Of a stretch of DNA of 49,266 nucleotides, positions 18,553 to 26,512 are shown one piece after another. How positions within the stretch are numbered: position 1 is the first letter of the stretch; each line of letters begins with the position of its first letter. This DNA comes from Sphingobacteriia bacterium (GTDB taxonomy: Bacteria > Bacteroidota > Bacteroidia > J057 > RFSG01), in the NCBI GenBank assembly GCA_009924095.1, contig RFSG01000007.1:1-49266 (forward strand), read 5' to 3'. The notes below the pieces were generated by a model. The model was not told the DNA's origin. It searched no databases and saw only the letters and a list, made by a program, of their open reading frames with translations. A program made the position numbers and the translations under genes.

Positions 18553-19529
18553 TTTTTTTCTTTCCCAAATATAAACCAGAAGCTAAACATACATCTAAGC
18601 GATAATCGAGGTTGACGTCCATGCATTTGTTGAAAGATTGGAATCCATACATTCTGCCTGAAGGCGACATTATTAATAAAGCAATCATTTTGAAGGATTG
18701 CTGCAGAAACAAGGCCTCCCGTATTAGATTGTTGAAAACCTTTCCATCTATTTCCCCCTGCATTTTCTACAGCTAATCCAGCTGCAGGAACAAATTTAAG
18801 GTTGGTGCTTTTTTTCATCAAGGTAATAAAGGCTAAAGATGAGAAATTAGTGACATCTCCAGCTCTATATTGGTCAGAATTACGAGTATTTTTTCGATAC
18901 AGAATTTGGATTTGATACCCAATAGAATTAGTTGGTCGATGGCTCATTGCGAGATTGAATAAGTAGTCCCAAGTACCGGTTCCAGATTGTTTAAAGAAGG
19001 AAGAACGATACGTTTCAGGATTAGAATAATACATCCCGGTAGGAATTTTTATTCCTATACCACTCCAAACTTGAATAGGGCTTTGGGGTCTTATTTTTTG
19101 GATCCACGCATACTGACCCAAAAAGGTAATGTCCCCTTGGCCTTGTCCATGTTCAATCCTGCCTTTTACATTTTCTTCCCAATACATCCAAGGGATTGAA
19201 AGGATTATGGAGTATCGTTTAGATAGGAAGAAACTGTTTCGAAGTTCTGATTGCAAGTAAATTTCTTTGCCATTTACCCATTGTCCTGTTGATCCTTGGT
19301 CAGGGGATGCACCGCCATGAAAGGTTTTTTGGGGATTGGGTTTATTCGTAAGCGAGGGGATCCAATGAGGGGAAGAGAATATAGAATAACGAAAATTTAA
19401 TTCTATTCTATTTCTTCTATCCATTGGAGTCACTCCAGAATAAAGGTTACAGAAATCACAGGCAGAAACTTCGGTAATGTGTAGTATAAGAAGAATTATA
19501 CCACACAGCACACTGAAAATTCGCTGCAT
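18549..19529 (-). CDS. Predicted outer-membrane beta-barrel protein of the MbnP/MbnH operon
   Basis: 326 residues from ATG 19529, which gives a clean signal peptide (MQRIFSVLCGIILLILHITEVSA read in parts) with the mature protein starting CDFCNLYSG; the in-frame GTG at 19559 would add ten residues ahead of it. The rest alternates aromatic and polar residues in strand-like blocks (IELNFRYSIF, RYSIILSIPWMYW, IQVWSGIGIKIPTG, GYQIQILYRK) and ends in MFSFWFIFGKEKK, as in transporter or channel-like outer-membrane barrels. The CxxC at the mature N-terminus could bind metal. Family not recognised with certainty; the operon position suggests a part in metal uptake or export. Confidence 0.65.
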   Translation of the reverse strand: MQRIFSVLCGIILLILHITEVSACDFCNLYSGVTPMDRRNRIELNFRYSIFSSPHWIPSLTNKPNPQKTFHGGASPDQGSTGQWVNGKEIYLQSELRNSFFLSKRYSIILSIPWMYWEENVKGRIEHGQGQGDITFLGQYAWIQKIRPQSPIQVWSGIGIKIPTGMYYSNPETYRSSFFKQSGTGTWDYLFNLAMSHRPTNSIGYQIQILYRKNTRNSDQYRAGDVTNFSSLAFITLMKKSTNLKFVPAAGLAVENAGGNRWKGFQQSNTGGLVSAAILQNDCFINNVAFRQNVWIPIFQQMHGRQPRLSLRCMFSFWFIFGKEKK

Positions 19530-19598
19530 AAATAAACCTGAAGGATGAATATTAGCCACCTTTAATCCATTGAAAAAAGGGGAATGGGGGTAATAAAA

Positions 19599-19970
19599 TC
19601 AGGTTAGGATTTTGGGTGGGGGCGAATCTGGGTCAAAAGAGACTGGGGGAAGGGAAAACAAAAAAGGTTTACAAATAAGATTATGGGATATAGGAGTTGA
19701 GGAAATATGGGTAATAAAAGAAACTTCTTCATGTGGGGAAACACGAACAGATTCAGGGATAGGAAGTTCGGAGTTATTGTTTTTCGATAATTGGCGTAAT
19801 TCTTTTTGGAGGGCGCATTTCCCTTTACAGTTGAGGTTGGGATTATTTTTATTTACACATTTAGAATTAGCGTAATAAGATTTTAGGCAAAGGTATTTAA
19901 TCCACGGCATCTGGCTATTAAAACAGAGGATGAGGTAAGCGAAAGAGGAAAGGAGGATTAGGCTTCGCAC
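19599..19970 (-). CDS. Small Cys-rich membrane protein, first gene of MbnP/MbnH operon
   Basis: 123 residues from GTG 19970: one hydrophobic helix (about 3-16, LILLSSFAYLILCF) followed by a Cys-rich segment SYYANSKCVNKNNPNLNCKGKC and a basic/polar tail. Small proteins with this CVNK..P.LNCKGKC pattern are common in Bacteroidota near metal-handling genes (family knowledge, function unknown). A longer frame from a TTG at 20048 would have to translate the palindromic repeat at 20022-20036 and pass through a TACCTTTG promoter element at 19982-19975, so the GTG is preferred. That element lies 4 nt before the GTG, suggesting a leaderless message. Confidence 0.65.
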   Translation of the reverse strand: MRSLILLSSFAYLILCFNSQMPWIKYLCLKSYYANSKCVNKNNPNLNCKGKCALQKELRQLSKNNNSELPIPESVRVSPHEEVSFITHISSTPISHNLICKPFLFSLPPVSFDPDSPPPKILT

Positions 19971-19974
19971 GAGG

Positions 19975-19982
19975 CAAAGGTA
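19975..19982 (-). promoter_or_regulatory. -7 promoter element of the MbnP/MbnH operon
   Basis: Minus strand TACCTTTG fits TAnnTTTG exactly and ends 4 nt before the GTG at 19970. A palindromic repeat centred at 20029 lies about 50 nt upstream of it, a possible regulator site. No good -33 TTTG is visible. Confidence 0.45.
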
Positions 19983-20021
19983 AAGAAGAAAGAGGTAGGG
20001 ATGGGGAAAGTTGAGAATTTT

Positions 20022-20036
20022 GCAAGTCGGACTTGC
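20022..20036. repeat. Palindromic repeat copy 1, GCAAGTCGGACTTGC
   Basis: Perfect 7-bp arms around one central base; flanking T and A runs lengthen the dyad to 11 bp per arm. Lies just upstream of the MbnP/MbnH operon promoter, 97 bp from copy 2. Confidence 0.9.
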
Positions 20037-20118
20037 AAAAAATGGCAATCTGAAAATGAGTTTATTGGGAAGGGTTACTGAAAAAAAGCATTAGTGTAAA
20101 GTTGTACGTGATTTTTAT

Positions 20119-20133
20119 GCATGTCGGACTTGC
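20119..20133. repeat. Palindromic repeat copy 2 (one mismatch)
   Basis: GCATGTCGGACTTGC, one base off the consensus in the left arm. Intergenic between the Cys-rich gene and the methyltransferase-like gene. Confidence 0.85.
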
Positions 20134-20218
20134 AAATTTTCAATTCAACCATTAAAAATTAAACGCAAATTCGATCTTGAAGTAGGTTTGAATCAATTAA
20201 ATAATGAAAGGTTGGTTT

Positions 20219-20875
20219 TTAAACCTTGCCTGGAAGAACAATTACAATAATATCATATTTAACTTCAAAACTCGCAGTTGGATATTTCTGAATCACGAAA
20301 TCCAGCAATTCCTTTTGTGTTGGATAATCATGGGTACCGTTGAAACATCTGGCATCATCAATTAATAAAACATGTGGCAAACTGCTTTTAAAGATTGCTA
20401 TCAATTCTTCAAAAATCGGACATTCCGTTTTACCCAGAGCAGTTTCACCGGAAGAATAATGACCATCTAACCAAAACAAAGCAGAGCAATTTAGTTTACT
20501 AATTATTGAAGGAAGAATTTGACCACTATCCCCTTGAACTATTTCAATATGTTTATATTTTTTAAAACGTTTTTTAGCAGCTTTCCAAAGTTGAGGAGCT
20601 AACTCGATTGAATAAATTCTTTCAAAATTATTACGTTGCACAAAAACCATATCACCTTGAAATGTCCCAGTTTCTACCAAAATAGAACAGTTAAACTTAA
20701 GGGCATATTCTAAGATTTGTTTCTGTTTGACGAAATGAGGCGGAGGTACAGGTTTACCTTGGTTTTCCCATTTCTTAAAATCGGCCTCAAACCTAACTTT
20801 CTGCAATTTTGCTTGCCAAGTATCTGGCAATAAACGCACAAACCTTTTTAAAATAGCGAAAACTGAATTTCTCAT
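20219..20875 (-). CDS. Class I SAM-dependent methyltransferase-like protein
   Basis: 218 residues with a Rossmann-type core: motif I LVETGTFQGDM (about 67-77), YSIELAP (about 91), VQGDSGQILP (about 114), LDGHYSSGETALGKTECPIFEEL (read in parts, about 138-160) and VLLIDDARCF. The combination matches small methyltransferase-like proteins often found in polysaccharide or cell-surface gene regions; substrate unknown. It ends at 20219 downstream of tRNA-His on the same strand, but the tRNA terminator separates them. Upstream on the strand is only the terminator region, with no clear promoter. Confidence 0.75.
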   Translation of the reverse strand: MRNSVFAILKRFVRLLPDTWQAKLQKVRFEADFKKWENQGKPVPPPHFVKQKQILEYALKFNCSILVETGTFQGDMVFVQRNNFERIYSIELAPQLWKAAKKRFKKYKHIEIVQGDSGQILPSIISKLNCSALFWLDGHYSSGETALGKTECPIFEELIAIFKSSLPHVLLIDDARCFNGTHDYPTQKELLDFVIQKYPTASFEVKYDIIVIVLPGKV

Positions 20876-20934
20876 AATAATTTCAGAATTATAGAAAAGA
20901 CCATAATTTCCAATAAAGGGAAACTAATACTATA

Positions 20935-20958
20935 AAACAAAACCCCGCATTAGCGGGG
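20935..20958 (-). terminator. Rho-independent terminator of tRNA-His
   Basis: Stem CCCCGC / GCGGGG with 4-nt loop directly after the tRNA on the minus strand, followed by TTTTGTTTT. Classic intrinsic terminator. Confidence 0.85.
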
Positions 20959-20963
20959 TAAAA

Positions 20964-21039
20964 GGGTGAAAGACCGGGTTCGAACCGGCGACCTCCAGAG
21001 CCACAAACTGGCGCTCTAACCAACTGAGCTACAATCACC
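20964..21039 (-). tRNA. tRNA-His (GTG anticodon)
   Basis: Cloverleaf on the minus strand: D stem GCTC/GAGC, anticodon loop TTGTGGC (anticodon GTG), T arm GCCGG-TTCGAAC-CCGGT, and the His-specific extra G(-1) opposite C73. CCA is not encoded. Oddities: the acceptor stem reads GTGATTG on the 5' side but CTTTCAC on the 3' side, giving two adjacent T-T mismatches (5:68 and 6:67), and position 31:39 is also T-T. A CAATCAC 3' side would pair perfectly. Promoter and terminator are intact, so the gene looks expressed. Confidence 0.9.
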
Positions 21040-21049
21040 GTATGAATTG

Positions 21050-21081
21050 CAAAGATAATGTTTTCATTCCTTTCAATCAAA
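21050..21081 (-). promoter_or_regulatory. Promoter of tRNA-His
   Basis: Minus strand TATCTTTG (21057-21050) with TTTG (21081-21078) 20 nt upstream: a complete Bacteroidota -33/-7 pair, about 11 nt before the tRNA 5' end. The best promoter in the window. Confidence 0.75.
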
Positions 21082-21085
21082 ATTG

Positions 21086-22042
21086 TTAACCAATTTCCTT
21101 TTCAATTCCGTATTGATTTCTTTCATTGGCATTTCTAGAAATCATATCTGCAATAAATCCTGTTAAAAAAAGTTGGGAACCTAATAATGCCATTACTAAG
21201 GCAAGATAAAACAAAGGCTGATCTGTAATTTCACGTGCAATTTGAAAATGTGCCAATTTCCATAATTTTTCCACGATTAAGAATCCTGCGACTGCAAATC
21301 CTCCTAAAAAGCAGAAAAGTCCAATTGTACCAAAAAAATGCATTGGCTTTTTGCTGAATTTCAGGGTGAAGTTTATAGATAACAAATCTAGAAATCCATT
21401 TACAAATCTTTCTAGTCCAAATTTAGTAGTACCGTATTTACGAGGTCTATGTTCAACAATTTTTTCAGTTATTCTGACAAAACCTGCCCACTTTGCAAGC
21501 AATGGAATATATCTATGCATTTCGCCATAAATCTCAATATTTTTAACTACTTCATATCTGTAGGCTTTTAATCCACAATTAAAATCATGTAAATTATTAA
21601 TCCCAGAAATTTTTCGGGTTGCCCAATTAAATAATTTGGTTGGAATTGTTTTACTTAATGGATCGTAACGCTTGAATTTATATCCACTAATAATATCCCA
21701 TTTTTCCTCTATTATCATTCGATACAATTCAGGAATTTCATCAGGCGAATCCTGCAGATCAGCATCCAAAGTTATGACAACTCTACCTCGTGTATTAGAA
21801 AATCCAACTTGTAATGCAGCTGACTTTCCATAATTTCTTCGAAATTTAATTCCCCGAACTTGGTCATAATTCGAACTAAGATTTTCGATAACCTCCCATG
21901 AATTATCTTCACTTCCATCATCGATCAATATTACCTCCCAAGTGATATTCATACTTGTGACAACACGATGAATCCAAGTTAAGAGTTCAGGTAATGATTC
22001 TGACTCATCTTTTAAGGGAATTACTATTGATAAATTCAACAT
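21086..22042 (-). CDS. Family 2 glycosyltransferase, DPM1/GtrB-like polyprenyl-phosphate type
   Basis: 318 residues. GT-A domain with SIVIPLKDESESLPEL (about 4-19), IDDGSEDNSW, RRNYGKSAALQVGF, the metal-binding DADLQDSPDEIPEL (about 87-100) and FNCGLKAYR, then two C-terminal membrane helices (about 232-255 and 270-300). This is the architecture of GtrB/ArnC-like enzymes that transfer a sugar to undecaprenyl phosphate. ATG 22042 is chosen because a TAACTTTG promoter element (22059-22052) lies between it and a possible TTG at 22075, which would therefore be untranscribed. Sugar unknown. Confidence 0.88.
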   Translation of the reverse strand: MLNLSIVIPLKDESESLPELLTWIHRVVTSMNITWEVILIDDGSEDNSWEVIENLSSNYDQVRGIKFRRNYGKSAALQVGFSNTRGRVVITLDADLQDSPDEIPELYRMIIEEKWDIISGYKFKRYDPLSKTIPTKLFNWATRKISGINNLHDFNCGLKAYRYEVVKNIEIYGEMHRYIPLLAKWAGFVRITEKIVEHRPRKYGTTKFGLERFVNGFLDLLSINFTLKFSKKPMHFFGTIGLFCFLGGFAVAGFLIVEKLWKLAHFQIAREITDQPLFYLALVMALLGSQLFLTGFIADMISRNANERNQYGIEKEIG

Positions 22043-22051
22043 ACTTATATA

Positions 22052-22059
22052 CAAAGTTA
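22052..22059 (-). promoter_or_regulatory. -7 promoter element of the GtrB-like gene
   Basis: Minus strand TAACTTTG, exact TAnnTTTG match, 9 nt before the ATG at 22042; -33 element unclear. Confidence 0.45.
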
Positions 22060-22131
22060 ATAAAATCCAATCCAAATTATTATTTAGCAGAATGTTTGAT
22101 TAATTTGCTTTAAATACAAATTACAATTATT

Positions 22132-22139
22132 TACCTTTG
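22132..22139 (+). promoter_or_regulatory. -7 promoter element of small membrane protein gene
   Basis: TACCTTTG, exact TAnnTTTG match, ending 3 nt before the ATG at 22143; TTTG at 22104-22107 is a distant (24 nt) -33 candidate. Implies a leaderless transcript. Confidence 0.45.
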
Positions 22140-22142
22140 GGA

Positions 22143-22442
22143 ATGATAAAATCAAAGCCCTTACGAATTGGTTTTTATGTTGTAGTATGTTTAGTTTTCA
22201 TACTTGATTTATTTATGATTTATCAAGGGCTTTTCAAAAATGATAGTTTAAATTTTGGTTCTACCCTCAACTCAAATTGGTCAATAAAAGCAAGCCAAAG
22301 CAGGTGGATTGCTTATCATGTATGGAATATTATAGTATTATTCTTTTTGGTTTGGTCAGAATATAAAAAACAAAGAGGGCTTTTCTTATTAACTCTGATA
22401 TTAGCTACTCTTTTATTTTATTATCCTATAATAACCCATTAA
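22143..22442 (+). CDS. Small membrane protein of unknown function
   Basis: 99 residues with three hydrophobic segments (about 9-30, 58-73, 79-95) and no recognised domain; TM1 contains FYVVVCLVFILDLFMIYQGLF and TM3 FLLTLILATLLFYYP. ATG 22143 is chosen over the in-frame TTG at 22137, which is part of the TACCTTTG promoter element. Its TAA overlaps the stop of the convergent nucleoside permease gene by 4 bp, so there is no room for an intergenic terminator. Confidence 0.65.
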   Translation: MIKSKPLRIGFYVVVCLVFILDLFMIYQGLFKNDSLNFGSTLNSNWSIKASQSRWIAYHVWNIIVLFFLVWSEYKKQRGLFLLTLILATLLFYYPIITH

Positions 22443-23683
22443 TGATGAATTGATTTAAGTTCAATATTATTTTTATGTTTATATTTAAATAATATTGAAA
22501 ATGATACTCCTAAAATAAATGCATACAAACCAAAGACCAACCATATTTGGGGCCATTGCTTTATCTCATTTATGGTAAAATAATCAACCACTCTACCACT
22601 GAATAAACCTCCTAAAAATGCACCTATTCCGTTGGTCATTATCATAAACAACCCCTGAGCACTTGCTCTCATTCCTGAAGGGGCTTCCTTTTCAACAAAT
22701 AAAGATCCTGATACATTAAAAAAATCAAATGCCATCCCATAAATAATCATAGATAAAATTAACAAAGGAAATCCGTCACCTGGATCTCCAAATGCGAACA
22801 ATCCAAATCTAAATACCCAAGCAAACATACTCATCAACATTACTTTTTTTATTCCAAATCGATGTAAAAAAAATGGTATCGTTAGGATAAATACTGTCTC
22901 TGAAATTTGAGAAACTGACATTAATAAACCAGGATGTTGGACAGCAAAAGTTTCTTTAAATTCATCTCCAAAATCATGTAAAAATGGTTCTCCAAACGTG
23001 TTAGTAATTTGTAAAGCAGCGCCTAACAATAATGAAAAAATAAAAAATATTGCCATCCTGCGTTGTTTAAATAAGACAAAGGCATCTAACCCTAAGGCAG
23101 AAAACAAGGTAGGATTTTTATTTATTCTTGAAGGGGGACATGAGGGCAAAGAAAAAGAATAAAGCCCTAATAAAATAGAAGCCAAGGCGCTTATATATAA
23201 TTGAATTGGAGAAATTGTCCAACCGCCTATATCCACCACCCACATGGCTATAATGAATCCAATTGTACCCCAAACCCGTATTGGAGGAAACTCTTTAATA
23301 ACATTAGCTCCTTTTTTCTCTAAAATGGTAAAAGAAACAGTATTGCTTAGTGCTATTGTTGGCATATATACTAGAGCATATATTAACATAATGTAGAACA
23401 TTATTTCTGGATCTGAAATTTGAGCAGCCATAAAAAGCAAGCCTGAGCCTATTAAGTGACATATTCCTAAAATCTTTTCTGCATTTATCCATCTATCTGC
23501 AACAATCCCTAATAATCCGGGCATAAACATAGAAGCGATTCCCATGGTAGCGTAGATACCACCAACTTGAGTTCCTGAAAATTTGTGTGTGACGATTAAA
23601 TATCCACCAAATGATATAAGCCAGGCACCCCAGATAAAAAATTCTAAAAAATTCAGGATTGAGAGTCGAAATTTTACACCCAT
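22439..23683 (-). CDS. MFS nucleoside:H+ symporter (NupG/XapB family)
   Basis: 414 residues, 12 predicted membrane helices. The N-terminus (FRLSILNFLEFFIWGAWLISFGGYL, read in parts) is the hallmark of the nucleoside-H+ symporter family, where the FFIWGAW segment is strongly conserved; later GIVADRWINAEK and GMRASAQGLF loops also fit. It should take up nucleosides across the inner membrane by proton symport. ATG 23683 is preceded by a 263-nt intergenic region that holds a palindromic repeat 69 nt upstream of the start. No TAnnTTTG promoter is evident there. Confidence 0.85.
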   Translation of the reverse strand: MGVKFRLSILNFLEFFIWGAWLISFGGYLIVTHKFSGTQVGGIYATMGIASMFMPGLLGIVADRWINAEKILGICHLIGSGLLFMAAQISDPEIMFYIMLIYALVYMPTIALSNTVSFTILEKKGANVIKEFPPIRVWGTIGFIIAMWVVDIGGWTISPIQLYISALASILLGLYSFSLPSCPPSRINKNPTLFSALGLDAFVLFKQRRMAIFFIFSLLLGAALQITNTFGEPFLHDFGDEFKETFAVQHPGLLMSVSQISETVFILTIPFFLHRFGIKKVMLMSMFAWVFRFGLFAFGDPGDGFPLLILSMIIYGMAFDFFNVSGSLFVEKEAPSGMRASAQGLFMIMTNGIGAFLGGLFSGRVVDYFTINEIKQWPQIWLVFGLYAFILGVSFSILFKYKHKNNIELKSIHH

Positions 23684-23751
23684 GAAAAGGAGAAGATTAA
23701 CATTAATATGAAGTTGAAGTTAATAAAAGATGCCATTGGAATCTAAAAAAT

Positions 23752-23766
23752 GCAAGTCGGACTTGC
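23752..23766. repeat. Palindromic repeat copy 3, GCAAGTCGGACTTGC
   Basis: Exact consensus, 69 nt upstream of the nucleoside permease start and between it and the end of the etfBA-nuclease operon. Confidence 0.9.
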
Positions 23767-23946
23767 ACAAAAGAACTTCATTCTTCCTTAGTGAATGATT
23801 CTCAATACCGATAAATCAATTAAATGAATAAAATAATGTATGTTAAATGATTGGTCAAGAGTCTGAATATCATTGCTAAAGAAAAAAAAAGAATTCTCTA
23901 ACTAGTTATTCTAATACTTTTTCGGATTTAAACTGAGATTATAAAG

Positions 23947-24552
23947 TTAATTTTGTTCTAATTGAGTCAGCTTATCTCTTAATTGTGCTGCAAGTTCATA
24001 ATCCTCATTTTGTATTGCTTCTTCCATTTGTTGTTTTATTGCTGTTATTTGATCAGGCTTTGACACATTCGAAGAGGGGGAAGCTTGAAATTCAGGCATT
24101 ATTGGGTTATTATCTGTTTCTTCAAAATTAGCATCTTCATTTTCTTTAATTTCAATTCCAGAATCCCTAAACACTTTTTCATACACATAAATTGGAACCC
24201 TAAATCGAACAGCAACGGCTATAGCGTCTGAAGGACGAGCATCAATTTCATGTTCAATCCCATTTTTATTGAACTTCATCCTTGCAAAAAAAACAGCCTC
24301 CTTCATTTCTACTATATTCACTTCAATTAAGTCCACATTAAATTTATCGCAAATGGTATACAATAAATCATGCGTCATTGGCCGATGAGGCTTAATATTT
24401 TCAATCTCCATCATTATAGCTTGTGCTTCAACAGCACCTATAACAATCGGAAGTCTACGCCTTCCATCGGGTTCACCTAAAACCAAAGTAAATGAGCCAA
24501 TATTCGAATGGCTTGATGTAATTCCTAAAATATCAAATTTAAACTTTTCCAA
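23947..24552 (-). CDS. Bifunctional nuclease (BFN/DUF151) domain protein with UVR motif
   Basis: 201 residues: an N-terminal BFN domain (about 5-135; LGEPDGRRRLPIVIGAVEAQAI, RPMTHDL, DARPSDAIAVAVR are its conserved stretches), an acidic linker, and a C-terminal UVR helix-hairpin (about 165-200; IKQQMEEAIQNEDYELAAQLRDKL), as in UvrB/UvrC-interacting modules. Such proteins are widespread in Bacteroidota; the nuclease activity was shown for plant relatives, and the bacterial role is inferred. It starts 1 nt after the etfA stop, so it is co-transcribed with the electron-transfer flavoprotein genes. Confidence 0.88.
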   Translation of the reverse strand: MEKFKFDILGITSSHSNIGSFTLVLGEPDGRRRLPIVIGAVEAQAIMMEIENIKPHRPMTHDLLYTICDKFNVDLIEVNIVEMKEAVFFARMKFNKNGIEHEIDARPSDAIAVAVRFRVPIYVYEKVFRDSGIEIKENEDANFEETDNNPIMPEFQASPSSNVSKPDQITAIKQQMEEAIQNEDYELAAQLRDKLTQLEQN

Positions 24553-24553
24553 A

Positions 24554-25534
24554 TCACAAGCTATTTTTCATTTTTTTTACCGCATTTATCAATTTAGGAA
24601 CCACCTCAAAAGCATCTCCTACAATTCCATAATCAGCAGATTTAAAAAAGGGAGCTTCGGAATCTTTATTTATTACTACAATTACTTTAGAACTATTCAC
24701 ACCAGCTAAATGCTGTATGGCCCCTGAAATCCCTATAGCAATATAAAGATCTGGAGAAATCTGAATTCCCGTTTGACCAACATGCTCATGATGAGGCCGC
24801 CATTCAACATCTGCAACCGGCTTTGAACAAGCAGTTGCAGCCCCTAATAGTCCAGCTAGTTCCTCAATCATTCCCCAATTCTCTGGTCCCTTTAACCCTC
24901 TACCCCCTGAAACTACTTTTTCAGCGTCTGTTAAAGATATTGTTGAAGAAGTTTTAATTATTTCTTTGGGTACAATATCGTTCACATCGTCAGACAAACT
25001 AAAATTAAATGGAATTACATTTAATTCTCCAGTTTTATTTTTGTTAACCCCAAAACTATTGGTCTTTACAGATATTACAATATCGGACAATAGCGCAATA
25101 ACTTCTTCAACTCCCTTTCCTGAAAAAGCCATTCGCTGATATATTTCTTTTCCGTCTTCAATTCTAGGTAAACCAACTACTCCACTTATAAAAGCACTTT
25201 TTAATCTAATACTTAAGCCAGGTGTTATAGATTTTGAATTATAGGATTGAGATGTAATAAGGGTATTAAATCCATTTTCCCTTACGATACTTTGAATAAC
25301 AGAAATGTATTTTGTTGTGGTGAATGTTTCGAGATGCGAATCAAGAACTCTAAATACTTTAGAAATTCCGCATTCCACAATTTGCAAAAGTTCACTTTCA
25401 TGACACTCCCCAATTACAATAGCTGCAACATCTGAATTTCTCATTGTTGCTAAAGCAACTCCATAAGAACAAGCTTCTAAAGTTGCTTTCTTAAACCTAC
25501 CTGAATCTAATTCGGCATAAACCAGAACTGACAT
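24554..25534 (-). CDS. etfA: Electron transfer flavoprotein alpha subunit
   Basis: 326 residues from ATG 25534 (MSVLVYAELDSG), the usual EtfA start; the frame is open a further ten codons upstream but overlaps etfB. The C-terminal FAD-binding domain is complete: VVSGGRGLKGPENW, LAGLLGAATACSKPVAD, HEHVGQTGIQISPDLYIAIGISGAIQHLAG, NKDSEAPFFKSADYGIVGD (about 205-320). EtfAB carries electrons from acyl-CoA and related dehydrogenases to ETF:quinone oxidoreductase. The genes lie in the order etfB-etfA with one base between them. Confidence 0.95.
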   Translation of the reverse strand: MSVLVYAELDSGRFKKATLEACSYGVALATMRNSDVAAIVIGECHESELLQIVECGISKVFRVLDSHLETFTTTKYISVIQSIVRENGFNTLITSQSYNSKSITPGLSIRLKSAFISGVVGLPRIEDGKEIYQRMAFSGKGVEEVIALLSDIVISVKTNSFGVNKNKTGELNVIPFNFSLSDDVNDIVPKEIIKTSSTISLTDAEKVVSGGRGLKGPENWGMIEELAGLLGAATACSKPVADVEWRPHHEHVGQTGIQISPDLYIAIGISGAIQHLAGVNSSKVIVVINKDSEAPFFKSADYGIVGDAFEVVPKLINAVKKMKNSL

Positions 25535-25535
25535 A

Positions 25536-26273
25536 CTATATGATTCCTTTAGTTGATAAAACACTAATTAATTCTTCAGGGTTATCTGAAGAATAATAAA
25601 CACATCCTGTTTTCCCCTCAGGTTGCTTAAAATTCAAGGTGTTAACTCTATTCTCAACTTGTAACGCATTGATTACAGTCAAAGGTTTGGATCTCGCAGC
25701 CATAATTCCTCTCATATTTGGAATTCTCCATTCAGCAATTCCTTTCTGACAGGATACTAGTAGAGGTAACTGGGCTTCCAAAATTTCCATGCCGTTGTCG
25801 ATTTCTCTGTAAGCGATTACAGATTTTCCATTTACATCAAGCTTAGTTGCGTAAGAAATAAACGAAAAACCTAACAATTCTGCTAACATTCCTGGAACTG
25901 CACCAGAATTTTCGTCAATTGATTCTTTTCCAGTAAAAATTAAATCAAAAGATTTATTTTTAGCCCACTCTGCAATCAGGGTAGCAACTGAAAAAGAATC
26001 TAAAGGTTGGGTATCAATTCTAAATGCGTCATCAGCACCTATAGCCAAAGCTTTCCTCAAAGTAGGTTCTGTTTCAATATCCCCAACACAGATCACACTT
26101 ATATGAACATCGTTTGATTTTTCTTTGAATTCCATCGCTTTTGATAAGCCAAACTCATCATAAGGATTAATAACGAAGGTTACACCAGCCTTGTTCAGGG
26201 ATTTACCGTTAGGTTCAAAAGTAATTCGAGTTGTTGTATCTGGCACATGGCTGATACACACTAATATATTCAT
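25536..26273 (-). CDS. etfB: Electron transfer flavoprotein beta subunit
   Basis: 245 residues from ATG 26273 (MNILVCISHVPDTTTRI), matching the standard EtfB start. NPYDEFGLSKAMEFKE, ALAIGADDAFRID, FTGKESIDENSGAVPGMLAELLG and IPNMRGIMAARSKPL are the AMP-binding and family motifs. Upstream codons up to 26354 are excluded because a TATCTTTG promoter lies at 26314-26307. First gene of the etfB-etfA-BFN operon. Confidence 0.95.
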   Translation of the reverse strand: MNILVCISHVPDTTTRITFEPNGKSLNKAGVTFVINPYDEFGLSKAMEFKEKSNDVHISVICVGDIETEPTLRKALAIGADDAFRIDTQPLDSFSVATLIAEWAKNKSFDLIFTGKESIDENSGAVPGMLAELLGFSFISYATKLDVNGKSVIAYREIDNGMEILEAQLPLLVSCQKGIAEWRIPNMRGIMAARSKPLTVINALQVENRVNTLNFKQPEGKTGCVYYSSDNPEELISVLSTKGII

Positions 26274-26306
26274 TGAGATTAAGGTAACTTTGGTTGGAAG
26301 ATTATA

Positions 26307-26314
26307 CAAAGATA
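26307..26314 (-). promoter_or_regulatory. -7 promoter element of etfB operon
   Basis: Minus strand TATCTTTG, exact TAnnTTTG match, 33 nt before the etfB ATG; no clear -33 element. Confidence 0.5.
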
Positions 26315-26497
26315 AGGTATAAGATGGAAAGGGAAAAAATAAAAAAAGGTTCAAAAAAAAGATATTGATTTGAAAATCAATAAATTAAATTTAAATGCGT
26401 TAATTTTATTAGAAATAACAATTTAATAGGCGTTCAGGAATGTATGGTATTTGAATCTTGGAATACAAACATTGATTCCTTTGTGTAAATTAATAAT

Positions 26498-26512
26498 GCA
26501 AGTCCGACTTTA
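26498..26512. repeat. Palindromic repeat copy 4 (degenerate), left of RAYT-like gene
   Basis: GCAAGTCCGACTTTA: left arm and centre intact, last two bases changed. Preceded by AATAAT as is copy 5 on the other side of the RAYT-like gene; both share the altered right end (ACTT..ACA). Confidence 0.75.

Noticed and set aside
20889-21080. 63-codon minus-strand frame
   Set aside because: It is a translation of tRNA-His, its terminator and promoter.
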